DNA of 38,389 nucleotides from Chara braunii (GCA_003427395.1 BFEA01000252.1:1417357-1455745), one strand, 5' to 3'; counted from the first letter of the stretch, positions 8,128-19,117 are shown. Numbers and translations: made by a program. Notes: generated by a model not told the origin, from the sequence alone.

Positions 8128-10325
8128 ATGGAAAGTGTGGTAGGGCACGGGGTAGCCCAATCTCCCAAGAACGCCGCTATGGGGCGAGTCGAAGAAGACA
8201 CCGAATTAGGAGCGAGATTGAGCAAGACAGTCGAAGGAGTGACCGAAGGGGTAGAGGCTATAGGCAGGGCCCTAAGAAGCTAGGAAGAACCCATCGGGGA
8301 ACAGGCTACGGAACAACTCGCAAGCTCGGACGAGCGTTTGCATCGAGAAATGAAACCGCGTGTCCCTACGAGAGAAAGGGTGGCCGAAGCCACAAGGGGC
8401 TTCCCCGTCGAAAACCAATGGGCGGACCACGTAGAAGAGAGAATCGTCGAGGGGCAGAAATGCCCTCATGACAGGGCTGGGTGCTGGGTACTTAGGAGGA
8501 GCGAGGAAGGAGGCCCGAGGAGGAGGGAACTTGGGGACGGACGGCCAACCGAGATTGGGGGAGTACCGCGAAGATGGGTGAGCAGGGAGATTGGTCCCGC
8601 CTGGGTACGAGAAGAGGCGGTAGGCAAGAATACGGGAGGACCCGGAGATATTTGGAGAGGGGCCAGGGCCCAGGAGTTAATACACTGGGAACGCGAGGAC
8701 CCGGGTTATGGGGTTTGCAGGGAGGAGGAACCGTGGGGACCTCCGAGATATAGACCCCGGATGGAGGATTTGGACCCTTCCTGGTACAAACCTTACGATC
8801 CGACGCTATATGGGCCGGCGGACGGACCCTACTTCCATCGATATGACGATCACCGGGTCCCTGACTACGACGTGAACTTGGGGCTGGAATCACTCTACTT
8901 TAACGGAAGGGATGTAACCGGATTCGTGGAGAAATGGGAACGTTATGCCTACCGTAAGAAGTTTTCGGAGAAAGAGTGGATTGACCACTTCATTCAACAC
9001 TCGGACCCAGAGTTGGACCAGGCCATTAGGGTCGTATACCCGTCTGATGGGAGATGGAAGACATTCAAAAGCAGCCTGCTTAGGATCTTTGCGTGCGACG
9101 ATATGATCCCCACGATTGAGGGGCTGCGTCGTGTAACAAGAGGAGAGCAAGAGAGCCTGGTAGCCTTGACTCGGAGGTTCAAACGGATGTCCCAGGCCTT
9201 AATGGATAGAGGAATGCTTTCGGAGGTCGACAGGTGCGCAATGTTCATGTTGCACCTGCCCGAAGAGAAGAGGAGGGAGGTCCTCGAGAAGGCCCTAGGG
9301 ACTCCGCTAATTTTGAAAGGGTCGCCGAAGTAGTCTTCACCGGAGGGGGTGTAGACGTACGGGAATATATGAAGGAGAGTCTGGACATGGCCCTCCGGAG
9401 TATGCGCTCCCAAAAGACAGACGGACCTCGTGGGAACGAGAGGCAGCCTCTGGAGCCTCCCGCCCAGTGCTGGGGAGGAAGACCCCCGGGTTGGCGGAAC
9501 GAGCCCGACAATCAAGTGAACTGGAGGGCTGATAGAGAGACCGGAGGTAATCGGGCATCGTAATGGGGAAGTTCACGGTGGAAAGATGCAAGGGATGGAA
9601 GGTGGGGAGACCCTCCCCAACCTAGGGTCATGGGTGCTCGACCGGAGGTGAGTCAGGCTAGAACGTCACCGCCTCCTGGGCCCCCAGCAGCGACAGGGGC
9701 GCCACCTCAGGTCGCTCCCCACCCTAACAACCCGCCGCCTCGAACTGGGTGTGTCTATTGTAACGAGGAGGGTCATATCAAACGAGAATGCCCTTACCTT
9801 ACGAAAACCTTAAGGTTGGGAGTGGTGAAATTAAATGAGAATAAGTGGGTAGTTTGGGGGGAAGATGGGGAGGCAGTCTCCTTCTATCCCTCCATGAAGG
9901 TGAATGTAGACAAGGGGATAGCCCTCCAGGAGGCGAGATTGGGGAAGAAGCCTGAGATTGGGGGTACCTCCAACTCGTCCCATGTCCAAATGACGGAATC
10001 AGTAGGAGGCGTGTCCATTAGGGAACCCGAGGTGTCCAGCATCAAGTTTGTAGAAACCCGGCCCGAGGAAGAGGGGCCTTGCCTAAGGGTAAGGACCCAG
10101 GCTGGGGCCGAGACATCTAAAAGCCAAGAGAATGTGGCTGATGATGGAGGAAGAAGGAGCGGCGACGATGACCAAGCGATGGCCGATGCCAAAGTTGCGG
10201 AAGAAAGGAAGGAGGAGTCCACTTCGCCCAAATCGCCCAGGAAGAGGGGGGCGAAAAAGTTCGAAATAAAATGCACCTTGGATGAGATAGACACGGTAGC
10301 TCCCCTTAGGAGGACCCTATTGTAG
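8128..10325 (+). pseudogene. gag: Gag polyprotein of element A
   Basis: ATG 8128 opens a frame with a helical N-terminus, a TAG at 8281-8283, then an open run to 9333. The capsid-like part (about 8880-9290) has DVTGFVEKWERYA and a WKTFKSSLLRIF helix typical of the retrotransposon Gag fold. A 1-nt shift near 9290 moves the frame, which then continues past a TAA at 9561-9563. A CCHC knuckle, CVYCNEEGHIKREC, lies at 9750-9791 after a Pro-rich linker. A Lys/Arg/Glu-rich tail leads to TAG at 10323-10325, after which protease continues in the same frame. Gag packages the RNA into cytoplasmic particles. The stops fit CAG or CAA to TAG or TAA changes. Confidence 0.85.
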
Positions 10326-10328
10326 CCT

Positions 10329-11162
10329 ATGTCGTGCACGCTTCTGGAATACTTAGCAGCCAGCAAAAGCGCTAGGGAAGAACTCCTAAGCATCACGAAG
10401 AAAGTAAGGGTCCCGCTCGCCGGAGGACCAACGGTACCGGGGGATGGTCCAGCCAAGGAAGAAGTACAATCCTCCCGAATCACCATGGACGAGCTGCCGG
10501 CTAACTTCTTCTCGGGACAGGAGGCCAAAATGTTCTATGTATTAGGTAGCGGCCAGCTCCAAGCGGTGGTGAGTGAAAAGAAGATGAGGGCACTGGTGGA
10601 CAATGGGTCCGAGTCCACGGTATGTAGAGACTCCATTGCCCGGGAGCTAGGCTTGGAAATAGATAGGGGGGTATCAATGTCGATGGTCGTAGCGGATAAC
10701 AAGCTACAACCAGAAGAGGGGGTGTGTCACAGCCCCGTGATCGAGGTCGCGGGCGTCGAAACCTCGGTCCCAATATTTTCGGTGAAAGAGTGTTCCTCCG
10801 AGTTGATCCTCAGTAGAACCTGGCTGAGCGCGATTCACACTACCACAATTGACCTACCTGATGGAAGTCAGACCCTCTCCATCCAAAGTCCGGATGGAAT
10901 CTGGGTGGTCCTAAAGACCGTAGACGCGCAAGATGAGCGGAACCGGACCAACATTCCTATACGAAAGAGGGCCCAATCGAGGGTATGCCAAGTCCGTCTG
11001 GAAGAGGCACTCCTTTTGAATGGGGAACCCCCGGAAGACCGGTTAGAGGTCGAGGATGTCGGGGATAGGGTTGTGATCAACGGGATAGGGTACAGGAAGG
11101 AGGAGGAGGAGGAGGAGTTCGGTGGATGTGTGAGACTATCTTTTTTGGAGGAATCCCCCTAG
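10329..11162 (+). CDS. pro: Retropepsin-like aspartic protease of element A
   Basis: The 277-residue frame is in register with the end of gag, separated only by TAG CCT, so gag-pro was probably one ORF read through a sense codon. The active-site motif is ALVDNGSES at residues 88-96 (Asp codon at 10599), with Asn where DTG or DSG is usual. Element B has the same DNGSE. The second conserved region is ELILSRTWLS, equivalent to the ILGR-type motif. It cleaves the polyprotein inside particles, acting as a dimer. The last codons include the slippery site at 11141, and the frame ends soon after. A poly-Glu run lies just before the junction. Confidence 0.8.
   Translation: MSCTLLEYLAASKSAREELLSITKKVRVPLAGGPTVPGDGPAKEEVQSSRITMDELPANFFSGQEAKMFYVLGSGQLQAVVSEKKMRALVDNGSESTVCRDSIARELGLEIDRGVSMSMVVADNKLQPEEGVCHSPVIEVAGVETSVPIFSVKECSSELILSRTWLSAIHTTTIDLPDGSQTLSIQSPDGIWVVLKTVDAQDERNRTNIPIRKRAQSRVCQVRLEEALLLNGEPPEDRLEVEDVGDRVVINGIGYRKEEEEEEFGGCVRLSFLEESP
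11141..11147 (+). promoter_or_regulatory. Slippery heptamer for -1 frameshift between pro and pol
   Basis: In the protease frame the codons read TC(T TTT TTG), the X XXY YYZ pattern. A -1 slip enters the RT frame exactly at FFGGIPLAG, which aligns with the element B pol start. The protease frame stops five codons later. Element B has T TTT TTA at the same place. No strong downstream hairpin is evident here, apart from a weak G-rich/C-rich pairing. Confidence 0.7.
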
Positions 11163-12326
11163 CCGGCAGAATCAAGAAGCATAAAACCGTGGCGGAAAAG
11201 GTAAAGCCCGCCGCAGTCAGCCGGGATAGAACGGGGGAAACTTCGATATCGGAGGAAGAGATCGCCGATATCATCCGGAAACGAAAGGAGACTGAGGGAC
11301 AAAGAATTACGACCGATAGGTTGGTCAAGATGGATATAGGGATGGAAACCTCACGGAGAAAGAGAAGAAGTTTGTGGCAATGACCTTAAGGGGCTGCGAT
11401 AAGGCCATTGCCTTCGATGACTCAGAAAGGAGGAGAATCGACCCGAAGTACCCTAAGCGTGCCCGAATCCATACGATCCCGCATGTACCCTGGAAAGATA
11501 GGCCCCAATGGAAGTACGTTCAAAAGGAGAAGGAAGAGATAGTGACATTTATCAAGGAAAGAATCAGAACGTTCGTTGCGGAACCTTGTCAGAGTGCCTA
11601 TTCCAGCAAATGGCTGTTTTTTTAGGAAAGGAGGTAGCAACAAGTTAAGGTGGATCCAGAATCTCCAAAGAACCAATTCCGTCACCATAAGGGACGTAGG
11701 GTCTATACCTGAAGCGGATCAACTCGCGGAAGGATCGGCGGATCGCTCAATCTATTCGATTTGCGACCTCTTCTCAGTGTATGACGAGATCCCCCGGGAT
11801 TACCCGCGATAGGCATCTGACCATCATGCATACGCCCTTAGGGCTGGTCCAAATGATGGTGGTGCCCATGGGGTGGACAAACGGTGTGGCGGTGTTCCAA
11901 AGATCCATGATTGCGGTCCTCAAGGAGTTCATGCCGGAGAAGGTGGAGGTCTTCCTTGATGACTTTCCGATAAAGGGGCCGGTCGAACGGGATGAGACGG
12001 AGGTCCTCTCCGGGGTAAAAAAGTTTGTGGTGGACCATATGAAGGATGTCGAAGAAGTCCTTGCGAAATTAGAGGACGTCAACCTTACTGTGAGTGGGAC
12101 TAAGAACCGTTGGGGAGTGTCTTCAATCAAAATATTGGGCTTCATCTGCAACAAAAATGGGCGGAGGCCCGATCAAGGGAAATTAGAGAAGTTGATGACC
12201 TGGCCATCGCCGCTAAAGTCGATAACGGAGGTTAGGCAATTTCTAGGGGTGGTGGGCTACTGGAGGATCTTTATAAAGGCCTATAGTGAGAAAGCGGAAC
12301 CCCTTAGACGACTGCTTACGAAATAG
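11148..12326 (+). pseudogene. pol: Reverse transcriptase of element A
   Basis: The RT domain aligns along its length with the intact RT of element B. Visible are SAYSSKW, the RWIQNLQ region, the first catalytic Asp in SICDLFSVYDE, MGWTNGVAVFQ, and the catalytic FLDD box in VEVFLDDFPIKG near 11949-11984. The connection region has FLGVVGYWRIFI. Damage: one base lost near 11341, one extra T in a 7-T run at 11617-11623, one extra base near 11800, and TAG at 12324-12326. RT copies the RNA into DNA in the particle. The homopolymer changes could partly be sequencing errors. Confidence 0.85.
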
Positions 12327-13030
12327 GAGGGATGGCTTTGCGGAGAGGAGCAGGCCGTGGCCATGGAAGTCCTTAAAGAGGAGTTCTGCGAAGGTGGGCA
12401 GGTCCTAGGGGTCCCGTTCTTCGAAGACGAGGAGAACCGCCCCTTCATAGTTTCTACGGACGCTGGACCTTGTTCCGTAGGAGGACTACTGTCGCAAAAA
12501 GATCAAAATGGGAAAAAAAAACCCCTTCGATTTGAGAGTTGAGCCTTGAATCCTGCCAAAAGGAACTATATCCAGTTCAAGAAAGAAGTGTTGGGGGTGT
12601 TGCACTGCCTAAAAACCTTCCGCCACTACATCTACGGGAGACAATTCCTCCTGAGAGTAGATCCAACCGCGGTAGCGGTTGTCCTTTAAAAGGACTTTTC
12701 GCTAACCGAAACGACTATCGCTAGGTGGATGATCCATATTATAGACTCTACGATTACAGGGTCGAGAGGATCTCCGGGGCCAAAAATCAGGTTGCCGACG
12801 GGCTATCCCGACTCCCGATCCGAGAGGACTATCCAAGGTTGGAGGAAGCAAGAGCGGCAATGTCCGAGGGAGAAATGATCCAAGTAACCTCTAACAAGGC
12901 GCGAGTAGGGGTGACCATCCGGGAGGAAGGTAGAAGACCGGAAACGTTCCTGGCTAACCTTTACGACGGGAAGTACCGCGATATAGGGTTATACCTAGCT
13001 GGAAGGGGGGGAAGGCACCGAGGAGATTAA
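12327..13030 (+). pseudogene. RNase H and linker of element A
   Basis: RNase H residues are seen as the Asp in VSTDAGPCSVGGLL, the Glu in QFKKEVLGVL, the Asp in LRVDPTAVA and the Asp in QVADGLSR. The domain degrades the RNA of the RNA-DNA hybrid. Interruptions are TGA at 12540-12542 (element B has Arg there, so CGA to TGA) and TAA at 12687-12689 (element B has Gln, so CAA to TAA). There is a 2-nt AT insertion near 12745 and a frame change in the G-run near 13005. The linker then leads into integrase. Confidence 0.8.
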
Positions 13031-14256
13031 GAGGGAGGCGCTCGGGTATTCCCTGCGAGGAGGACACATTTTTAAGAGGCCTACCAAGTTTGCAATTCCC
13101 ATGAGAGTCCTTTGCGACCCGGAGGAGAAGAAGGCGGTCATAGAGGAGCTACACGACGGAGTCGTTGGAGGGCATAGAGGAGTAAAAGGGACCTTTGATA
13201 AAGTCTGTAGACTTTATTGGTGGGACGGGCAGTACGTGGAGGTTGAGAAGTATTGCTCAACCTGTGAGGCCTGCCAAAAGAGGGCGACGGTCCGATACAA
13301 GGAGCCCCTGGTTCCTTCACTCCCCACTGTTCCAGGTGAGAAGGTCCACATAGACCTAGTGACTATGCCAAAAAGGGTCGGCGGACTTCGGTATATAATC
13401 AACGCCCGTGATGATCTCACCGGATTCGTAGAAGCCAAGGCCATCAACAAGAAAACGACCGAGGAAGTGAGTAACTTTCTCTTGGAGTACATCGCTCGGT
13501 ACGGGTGTGTCGGGAACGTAATCATGGACAGGGGAACGAAATTCTTGAGCCAAAAGGTCAAGACGCTGTTGGAGAAGGCAGGGATCAAGGCGGCCTATAT
13601 GACCGCTTATCACCCCCAAAGCAAAGCGCCGGTAGAAAGGGGGCACCAAACGCTTGTAGATGCCCTAGCAAAATGGTGCAAGGATCGCGCGGAACAATGG
13701 CCGAAGTATTTACGGTACGCAGTCTGGGCCGATAACATCACGGTCAAATCTAGTACAGGGTATCCCCCCTTACACCCTTTGGTTTGGTAGGCATTGTCCC
13801 CTGCCCATCGAGTTCCACGTCGACACTTGGACGAGTGTCTCGTGGAAAACCAACATGACTATATGTGAACTGTTGGAGGCTCGGATACAACAAATGGCTG
13901 AAAATCTAGATGCTAGACTTACCGAGGCGGGTGAAAACGTCGAGAGAGAGAGGGTAAAAGGAAAGAAAAGGTGGGACAAAAATCTGCGGGTCCGACAAAC
14001 GCCGATAGGGGTCAACGATCTCGTCCTGATGTACGACTCGTTGCTAGAAAAAACTTGGAGTCGAAAACTAGCAAATCGGTGGATGGGGCCAAATAAGGTC
14101 CTAAAGAGATTGGATGGGGGGGCTTACATGCTCGCCGAATTAGACGGGACTAAGCTTTGGGACCCTATCGCGGGGGCTCGCTTCAAACTTTTCCGATCAA
14201 GAGGGATCCTTAGGGAGGAGCCAAGAAGGAGAGGGAAAGAAGCGATCGACGCGTGA
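13031..14256 (+). pseudogene. Integrase of element A
   Basis: The N-terminal zinc-binding module shows HDGVVGGH and, after ~35 residues, CSTCEAC. The catalytic core shows Asp in VHIDLV, Asp in VIMDRGTKF and Glu in APVERGHQTL, i.e. the D,D-35-E triad. One extra C in a C-run near 13770 shifts the frame. The C-terminal part then continues from FGRHCPLP with a coiled-coil-like stretch and a GPY/F-like module (RWMGPNKVLKRLDGGAY). It ends at TGA 14254-14256. Integrase inserts the DNA copy into the host chromosome. No chromodomain is seen. Confidence 0.85.
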
Positions 14257-14538
14257 GTGACCATTACCCATGAAAAGGGAGAGACCTCCAAACAAGGGGC
14301 CTCCCCTCGGCCACCAAAGAAAGGGTATAAGGTTCGGAAACCTCCCCAGTCAAAGACCCCTAGAAGGAAGAAACGACCTAAAGAGGATGACGGTGACACC
14401 GGCCGGTTAGGGAAACGCAGGCTAAGAGAAAGAAGGAACGCCTCGAGAAGAGCCTTGACAGTCAAACGGGAAAGAGAAGAAAGAAAACGAAAGAGAGAGA
14501 GGCGCGAGAGGAGGATGAGGAGACGGAGACGGGAGTAG
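14257..14538 (+). CDS. Arginine-rich tail following integrase
   Basis: This 93-codon run is in the same frame as the integrase C-terminus, separated only by the TGA at 14254. It may therefore be the natural integrase tail behind a CGA-to-TGA mutation. It is extremely basic (KREREERKRKRERRERR), fitting a nuclear localisation or nucleic-acid-binding tail. There is no credible separate start codon. Purine-rich low complexity could give such a protein by chance. Confidence 0.45.
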   Translation: MTITHEKGETSKQGASPRPPKKGYKVRKPPQSKTPRRKKRPKEDDGDTGRLGKRRLRERRNASRRALTVKREREERKRKRERRERRMRRRRRE

Positions 14539-15200
14539 AGTCGCTTGGGGAGAAAAGGGGTGAACGATAGTTAGAGAGAAATGTATCATAGTTCCGGAGG
14601 GGTGAATACCGAGAGGAAAATTATACCATTGTTAGAAGGGACGTATGTCAGAGGGGCGTGTGTCGAAAGGGGCGATGTGTCGTAATCCCAAAAGAAATAT
14701 TGTACCATAGTTAGTAGAGGCAGACGTCGCAGGACCATGAGTCTTGTACCATAGTTCCGGAAGTGGGAGATGGGGGTGCCGCAACAAGGCAATGCGGTTA
14801 AGTCTAGTAAAAAGGGGAAACAATGGAAGAGCGTAACCTAAACAGGGGAGGGGGATGACGCAAACCATGGGAAAGAGAGGGATACATTAAAAGGGTAACC
14901 ATTGGGTGTGGGGCAAAGGTTAGAGGCAGGGCTACGGGAAAGCTCGCCGGGGACGGCGAGAAGTGGGGTGTGGGCTGGTTGTCGGGTGGCTACCTACCAG
15001 CCAAAGACTTTTCTTTTTCGAAACAAATAATGTTTTCTTTCTTTCTTTTGCTGTTTTACATGGGTTTGATGCATGCATGCGTGTGAATGTGTGCCTTGTG
15101 AGTGATTCTGGATGTCCGGGTCTTCGTATTAACCCTTCAATGAACCGGGGGAGCGGTTCGAACCATGGTCACAAGAAGGACCGCGCGGATCCCGAAAGCC
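14539..15200 (+). other. Noncoding 3' region of element A with repeated TACCATAGTT-type motif
   Basis: No gene is seen. A motif of the form TACCATAGTTCCGGA or a close variant occurs four times (about 14586, 14624, 14702 and 14751). A perfect hairpin, CTCGCCG-GGGA-CGGCGAG, lies at 14943-14960. The region probably spans the polypurine tract and the start of the 3' LTR. Confidence 0.45.
14844..14855 (+). other. Candidate polypurine tract of element A
   Basis: AGGGGAGGGGGA is directly followed by TG (14856), the expected first dinucleotide of an LTR. If right, the 3' LTR is 14856-20029, about 5.2 kb including the gap. Other purine runs exist nearby, so the placement is tentative; the matching LTR start is outside the window. 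Confidence 0.25.
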
Positions 15201-17440
15201 GGAGTTTTTGACACCAGGAGCTAGGAATCGGGGATTGCTGTCAGACTTTGGGTGAGCCATGGAAAATTCTGAAGGAGGACGCGTTGTGAAGACTCAGGGT
15301 TGACTACGAAAAACCGGCGATTCGACTTACGGGGGCCTGCGGAGACTCGCGACGACCGCATGGCCACGTCGAGGACGGGTCTCGAGAGGATAGTGAGAAA
15401 CTGCAGTGAGCAGGTGCGAGCAATGGCCGCGGTTGGGCCTCCCGTGGGCCGCCTATGAGTACACAAGTCGGCAATGAGGGCAGGTGTTGGGTGTCCGAAT
15501 GGCCCTTGGGTGGGACGTGTCGAGAAGACACGGACTTCGGCTGAGAGTAGCTCCCGGACTACACGCCGGAGTTTGAGATATCACGGAGGAAGACAACTCG
15601 ACTGCTTTCTTGTAACCAGCACGGTTCCAAAAATGGCAAACGAGTAAAGCTTGACTTGGCTGGTCGTCGGCAGTCGAGGCGTCTCGAAAGGTGGTCATGG
15701 GATGGGCCAGGGCTGAGGGCCATGTTCCTTACAGACTGAACGGCCAACCACGATCCCGGGGGCGCAGCGGAACGACTGTCATCTTGGTCATCAGGGGGTC
15801 GTCATCAGTACTGGGCTCCGACGGGGAACCACGCAGCCAGGCCGATATGAATGGTCGCGGCAAGAGTGAAGAGATCGTTCTGGTGCACAACACAAGGATG
15901 AGTGAGCCTCAACGAGCCTGGCCAGCGGGGCAGGATGAAAGTCCCCGCTATGCAGGAGCGTGACCGGTTCGTGGAAAGGATCCGCGGCATGATGCAGGGG
16001 GCCCCTAGCCAAAAGCTGCCTCGAGATGCCTATGGAGGAGAATCTGAAGGAAATTGACGGACGGGGAGAGGGGGAAAGACCTGTCAGGAGAGGGGTGAGG
16101 GGAACGGGCAGGGGAGAAGGCCATCAAGAAAGTCTGAATTTTCGAGGAGCGGTTAGAGGCAAGCGAGCACGCACGCCGCTTTTGATAACCGTCAAAGCCT
16201 TCGGGAAACTAGCGGAGAGATATGGTCTGCACTAAGACGGGAAAATGAACAGGTGCGGCCGCACCAGGATCGACAGGCTAGTACGATCCCGGAGAACTCT
16301 GGGAGGGAGCGTGGAGTAAGGAGGAGCATGCGCCAAAGAGAGAAGACGAAGTGATTGTCCGAGTAGGCGGGAGATGAGGAGACTGGAGGAGGTTCGATGG
16401 TAACCAGGGAATGAGGCTGAGAGACCGTGGGGGAGGAAAGGGTGTCCGATCCTGAAGGAAGTTGGTGAAAGCGTTGGGATTGGTCGGCAAATGGGGAACT
16501 GAGAAGTTTCGAGCGGGATAGGTGGAGAAGGGGAGGAAAAGGATCGAAGCCCTGCATGGCGAGCAGCAAGACGAAAGAGGGCGGAACAGAAGAGCTCGAT
16601 AATCGCAACCATAAAAGTCCCGAAAATTTGAAAATTTGGGATCTTCCCGCGCGACGGGGAATGCGGTTGGCACGACGGATGGTGGCTGTGAGAAGAGAAA
16701 GTATAAAAGAAGGGAGGGATTTTTCTTCGGGGGAGCGCACAAGTCCGTGCACGTACTGAAGCGCACGAGAACGCCCAGAGGTCCTCGATCGCATACTAAT
16801 GTAAGACATGCGAGAGGGAGAGGAAGAGAGGGATAGTCGAAGAGAGAAGAGGAGAAGGGGGAGTACGGAGGTACGTACGGGAGCGCTTGGAGAGATTTCT
16901 TCGAGGAGAGCTCGCGGGGATAGCATTCGCGGGCACAGCATCTGAGGAGGTAGCCCTCGCGGGGACAACATACGAGGGAGACGGAGAGAACGCGTCCAGG
17001 TCCTGGTCCTCCACGGGCGCTCGGTGCCGGGCGGGCGTTCGGACGAACTAGAGAGAAGAGAGAGAGAGAGAGGGTGAGAGACGGAAAGAAAGAAAAGGGA
17101 GGCGGTCGGACGTACTCACGGAGCGCGGGCCCAAAAGCGCCCGAGGAAGTTAGCTTTTGGAGAAGGCGGAGTCGACGCACAACCGAGCACAGGGAGCGGG
17201 CTAGGAGGTAACTCAGGGCGAACAGTGACCTGGGAGAGAGAGAAAAGGAGAAAAAAGGGGAGGGGCTCTTCGAGACACGGCCTTCTTGATAAAGCCTCAA
17301 CGGAGGACATCGGGAGAAGCTTCGTGGACACAGACGCGTCGACCGTGGGAACGCAGATCTGGGAGACGGACGAAGAAGAGAGAGCGACGAAGCGAGCGAG
17401 AAAAGGAAGGAAGGGGGAGAGCGGGAAGAAGGGGAGGGTT
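15201..17440. other. No gene recognised (purine-rich DNA, probably inside the 3' LTR)
   Basis: Open frames here, including long minus-strand Ser/Pro/Leu-rich ones, are composition artefacts of GA-rich DNA. A short repeat of the form GCGGGCACAGCAT/GCGGGGACAACAT is seen at 16915-16975. Nothing else can be assigned. Confidence 0.4.
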
Positions 17441-17643
17441 GTGCGCCTAGTTGCGCGGCCTAGCACTGTGCGACTCGCCTATTCGCCGAGGCCGGTATTC
17501 ACTTCGGGCTCGACTATACGCCGTCTCGTCAGGAGCTCGGCCCGGGACGCATTCGCCGCTCACTACGTATTCGCTTGTCCGAGCCGGTGTTTTCTTTGTG
17601 CTCGATTACCCGTTACTTGGCTTTGCGTCGATCGCCTGGCATT

Positions 17644-17860
17644 GTGCCCAGCTGCTTTCGCCGCTCGCTACGGGTGCATGCCACTTGGGTACAAGCCGGA
17701 CCGTTCGCTGCTCGCTACGAGCTCGCTTTGTGCCCAGCTGCTTTCACCGCTCGCTACGGGTGCATGCCACTTGGGTACAAGCCGGACCGTTCGTTGCTCG
17801 CTACGAGCTCGCTTTGTGCCCAGCTGCACGCACGCTTTGTGCCCAGCTGCACGCTCGGGA
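17644..17860 (+). repeat. 86-bp tandem repeat
   Basis: Units start at 17644, 17730 and 17816 with GTGCCCAGCTGC. The first two are full 86-bp copies differing at a few bases. The third breaks off and is followed by a 23-bp step to another partial start at 17839. Each full unit contains GCTCGCTACG twice, echoing the GCTCGCTATGAG cores of the downstream LTR repeats. Confidence 0.8.
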
Positions 17861-18119
17861 GCACACAGGACCAAAAGACACCTGTGGCGTACGCTTTTGG
17901 GAGTCATTCGACTTCACGCCCGGCCGCTGGCCTCTAGTTGAGTTTCGGTTACTCGCCACTTTCTCCCTGCCCTCAACCTCGCGTCGTCTCGACTCGTCCT
18001 CAACCATCTGCTATGTTATCTTCGACTGTCCCCATCGGACTCATCCTTCGAAGACGGTTCTTACCGCTTGGTTCAGATAACCAGTTAGTGACTAAGCAAC
18101 GGTTTCAAGCTTCCGGGAA

Positions 18120-18194
18120 GGAAAAGAGAGAGAGAGAAAGAGAGCTGGCGAGCAAGCGAGAGGGCGAGAGAGAGAGATAGATAGATAGATAGAC

Positions 18195-18267
<73 letters not shown>

Positions 18268-18349
18268 TAGAGAGAGAGAGAGAAAGAGGGAGCGAGCGAG
18301 CAAGCGAGAGAGGGGAGAGAGAAAGCGAGAGAGGGAGAGAGAGAGAGAG
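18120..18349 (+). repeat. GATA and GA microsatellites before the gap
   Basis: About 22 GATA units with one GACA variant run from about 18175 to 18267, flanked by GA-rich sequence that reaches the N gap. Confidence 0.95.
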
Positions 18350-18681
18350 NNNNNNNNNNNNNNNNNNNNNNNNNNNNNNNNNNNNNNNNNNNNNNNNNNN
18401 NNNNNNNNNNNNNNNNNNNNNNNNNNNNNNNNNNNNNNNNNNNNNNNNNNNNNNNNNNNNNNNNNNNNNNNNNNNNNNNNNNNNNNNNNNNNNNNNNNNN
18501 NNNNNNNNNNNNNNNNNNNNNNNNNNNNNNNNNNNNNNNNNNNNNNNNNNNNNNNNNNNNNNNNNNNNNNNNNNNNNNNNNNNNNNNNNNNNNNNNNNNN
18601 NNNNNNNNNNNNNNNNNNNNNNNNNNNNNNNNNNNNNNNNNNNNNNNNNNNNNNNNNNNNNNNNNNNNNNNNNNNNNNNNN
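18350..18681. other. Assembly gap (Ns)
   Basis: There are 332 Ns with GA repeats on both sides (GA resumes at 18682-18722). The true length of the microsatellite is unknown. Confidence 0.99.
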
Positions 18682-18723
<42 letters not shown>

Positions 18724-18949
18724 AGGACGAGAAGGGGGCTTCGAAAAAATACTTCTTCTCGGTTACAAGCGCCCGCGGGGGCTCGAAGAGCTTGGTCACG
18801 AGGTCTTCACTGGGCTCGGGGTCTACGAACGAGCAACGGTTGGCCAGGCGTCCGCAGGTCGCTCTCGAAAACGGGCCTCACTACGGGCTCCTATTTCTTG
18901 GTCTCCCGGCTCCATCGAACAGGGCTAGTTACGAGCCTCGGTCCGGCTA

Positions 18950-19064
18950 ACGAGTCGCTATGAGCTTCAAGTTCTGAGTACTTCCGTTATAAGTTTTTCT
19001 CTTGCATTCGCTATTCTGATCACAAAGCTCGCTATGAGCTTCCGATTCTGACCATTTCGGCTGT

Positions 19065-19117
<53 letters not shown>

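Noticed and set aside
12539-12724. 61-codon ORF inside the RNase H region.
   Set aside because: It is out of frame with the RNase H alignment; the neighbouring frame matches element B despite its stops.
15150-15165. GGTTCGAACC resembles a tRNA B box.
   Set aside because: It is a plain palindrome; the flanking bases do not form a T-stem and no A box lies upstream.
15205-15235. TTTTTGACACCAGGAGCTAGG looked like the LTR end and primer site of a further nested retroelement.
   Set aside because: It lacks the TGG start complementary to CCA, and no gag or pol follows. Only purine-rich DNA without genes is seen downstream.
16192-17300. Long minus-strand open frames rich in Ser, Pro and Leu.
   Set aside because: They are by-products of GA-rich sequence; there are no motifs, and overlapping frames are open in the same way.
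17225-18080. Plus-strand ORFs of 120-238 codons.
   Set aside because: They run through the 86-bp tandem repeat in several frames at once and have no domain; open frames are due to repeat composition.
18092-18799. Minus-strand ORF crossing the gap.
   Set aside because: It is translated GATA and GA microsatellite plus Ns.
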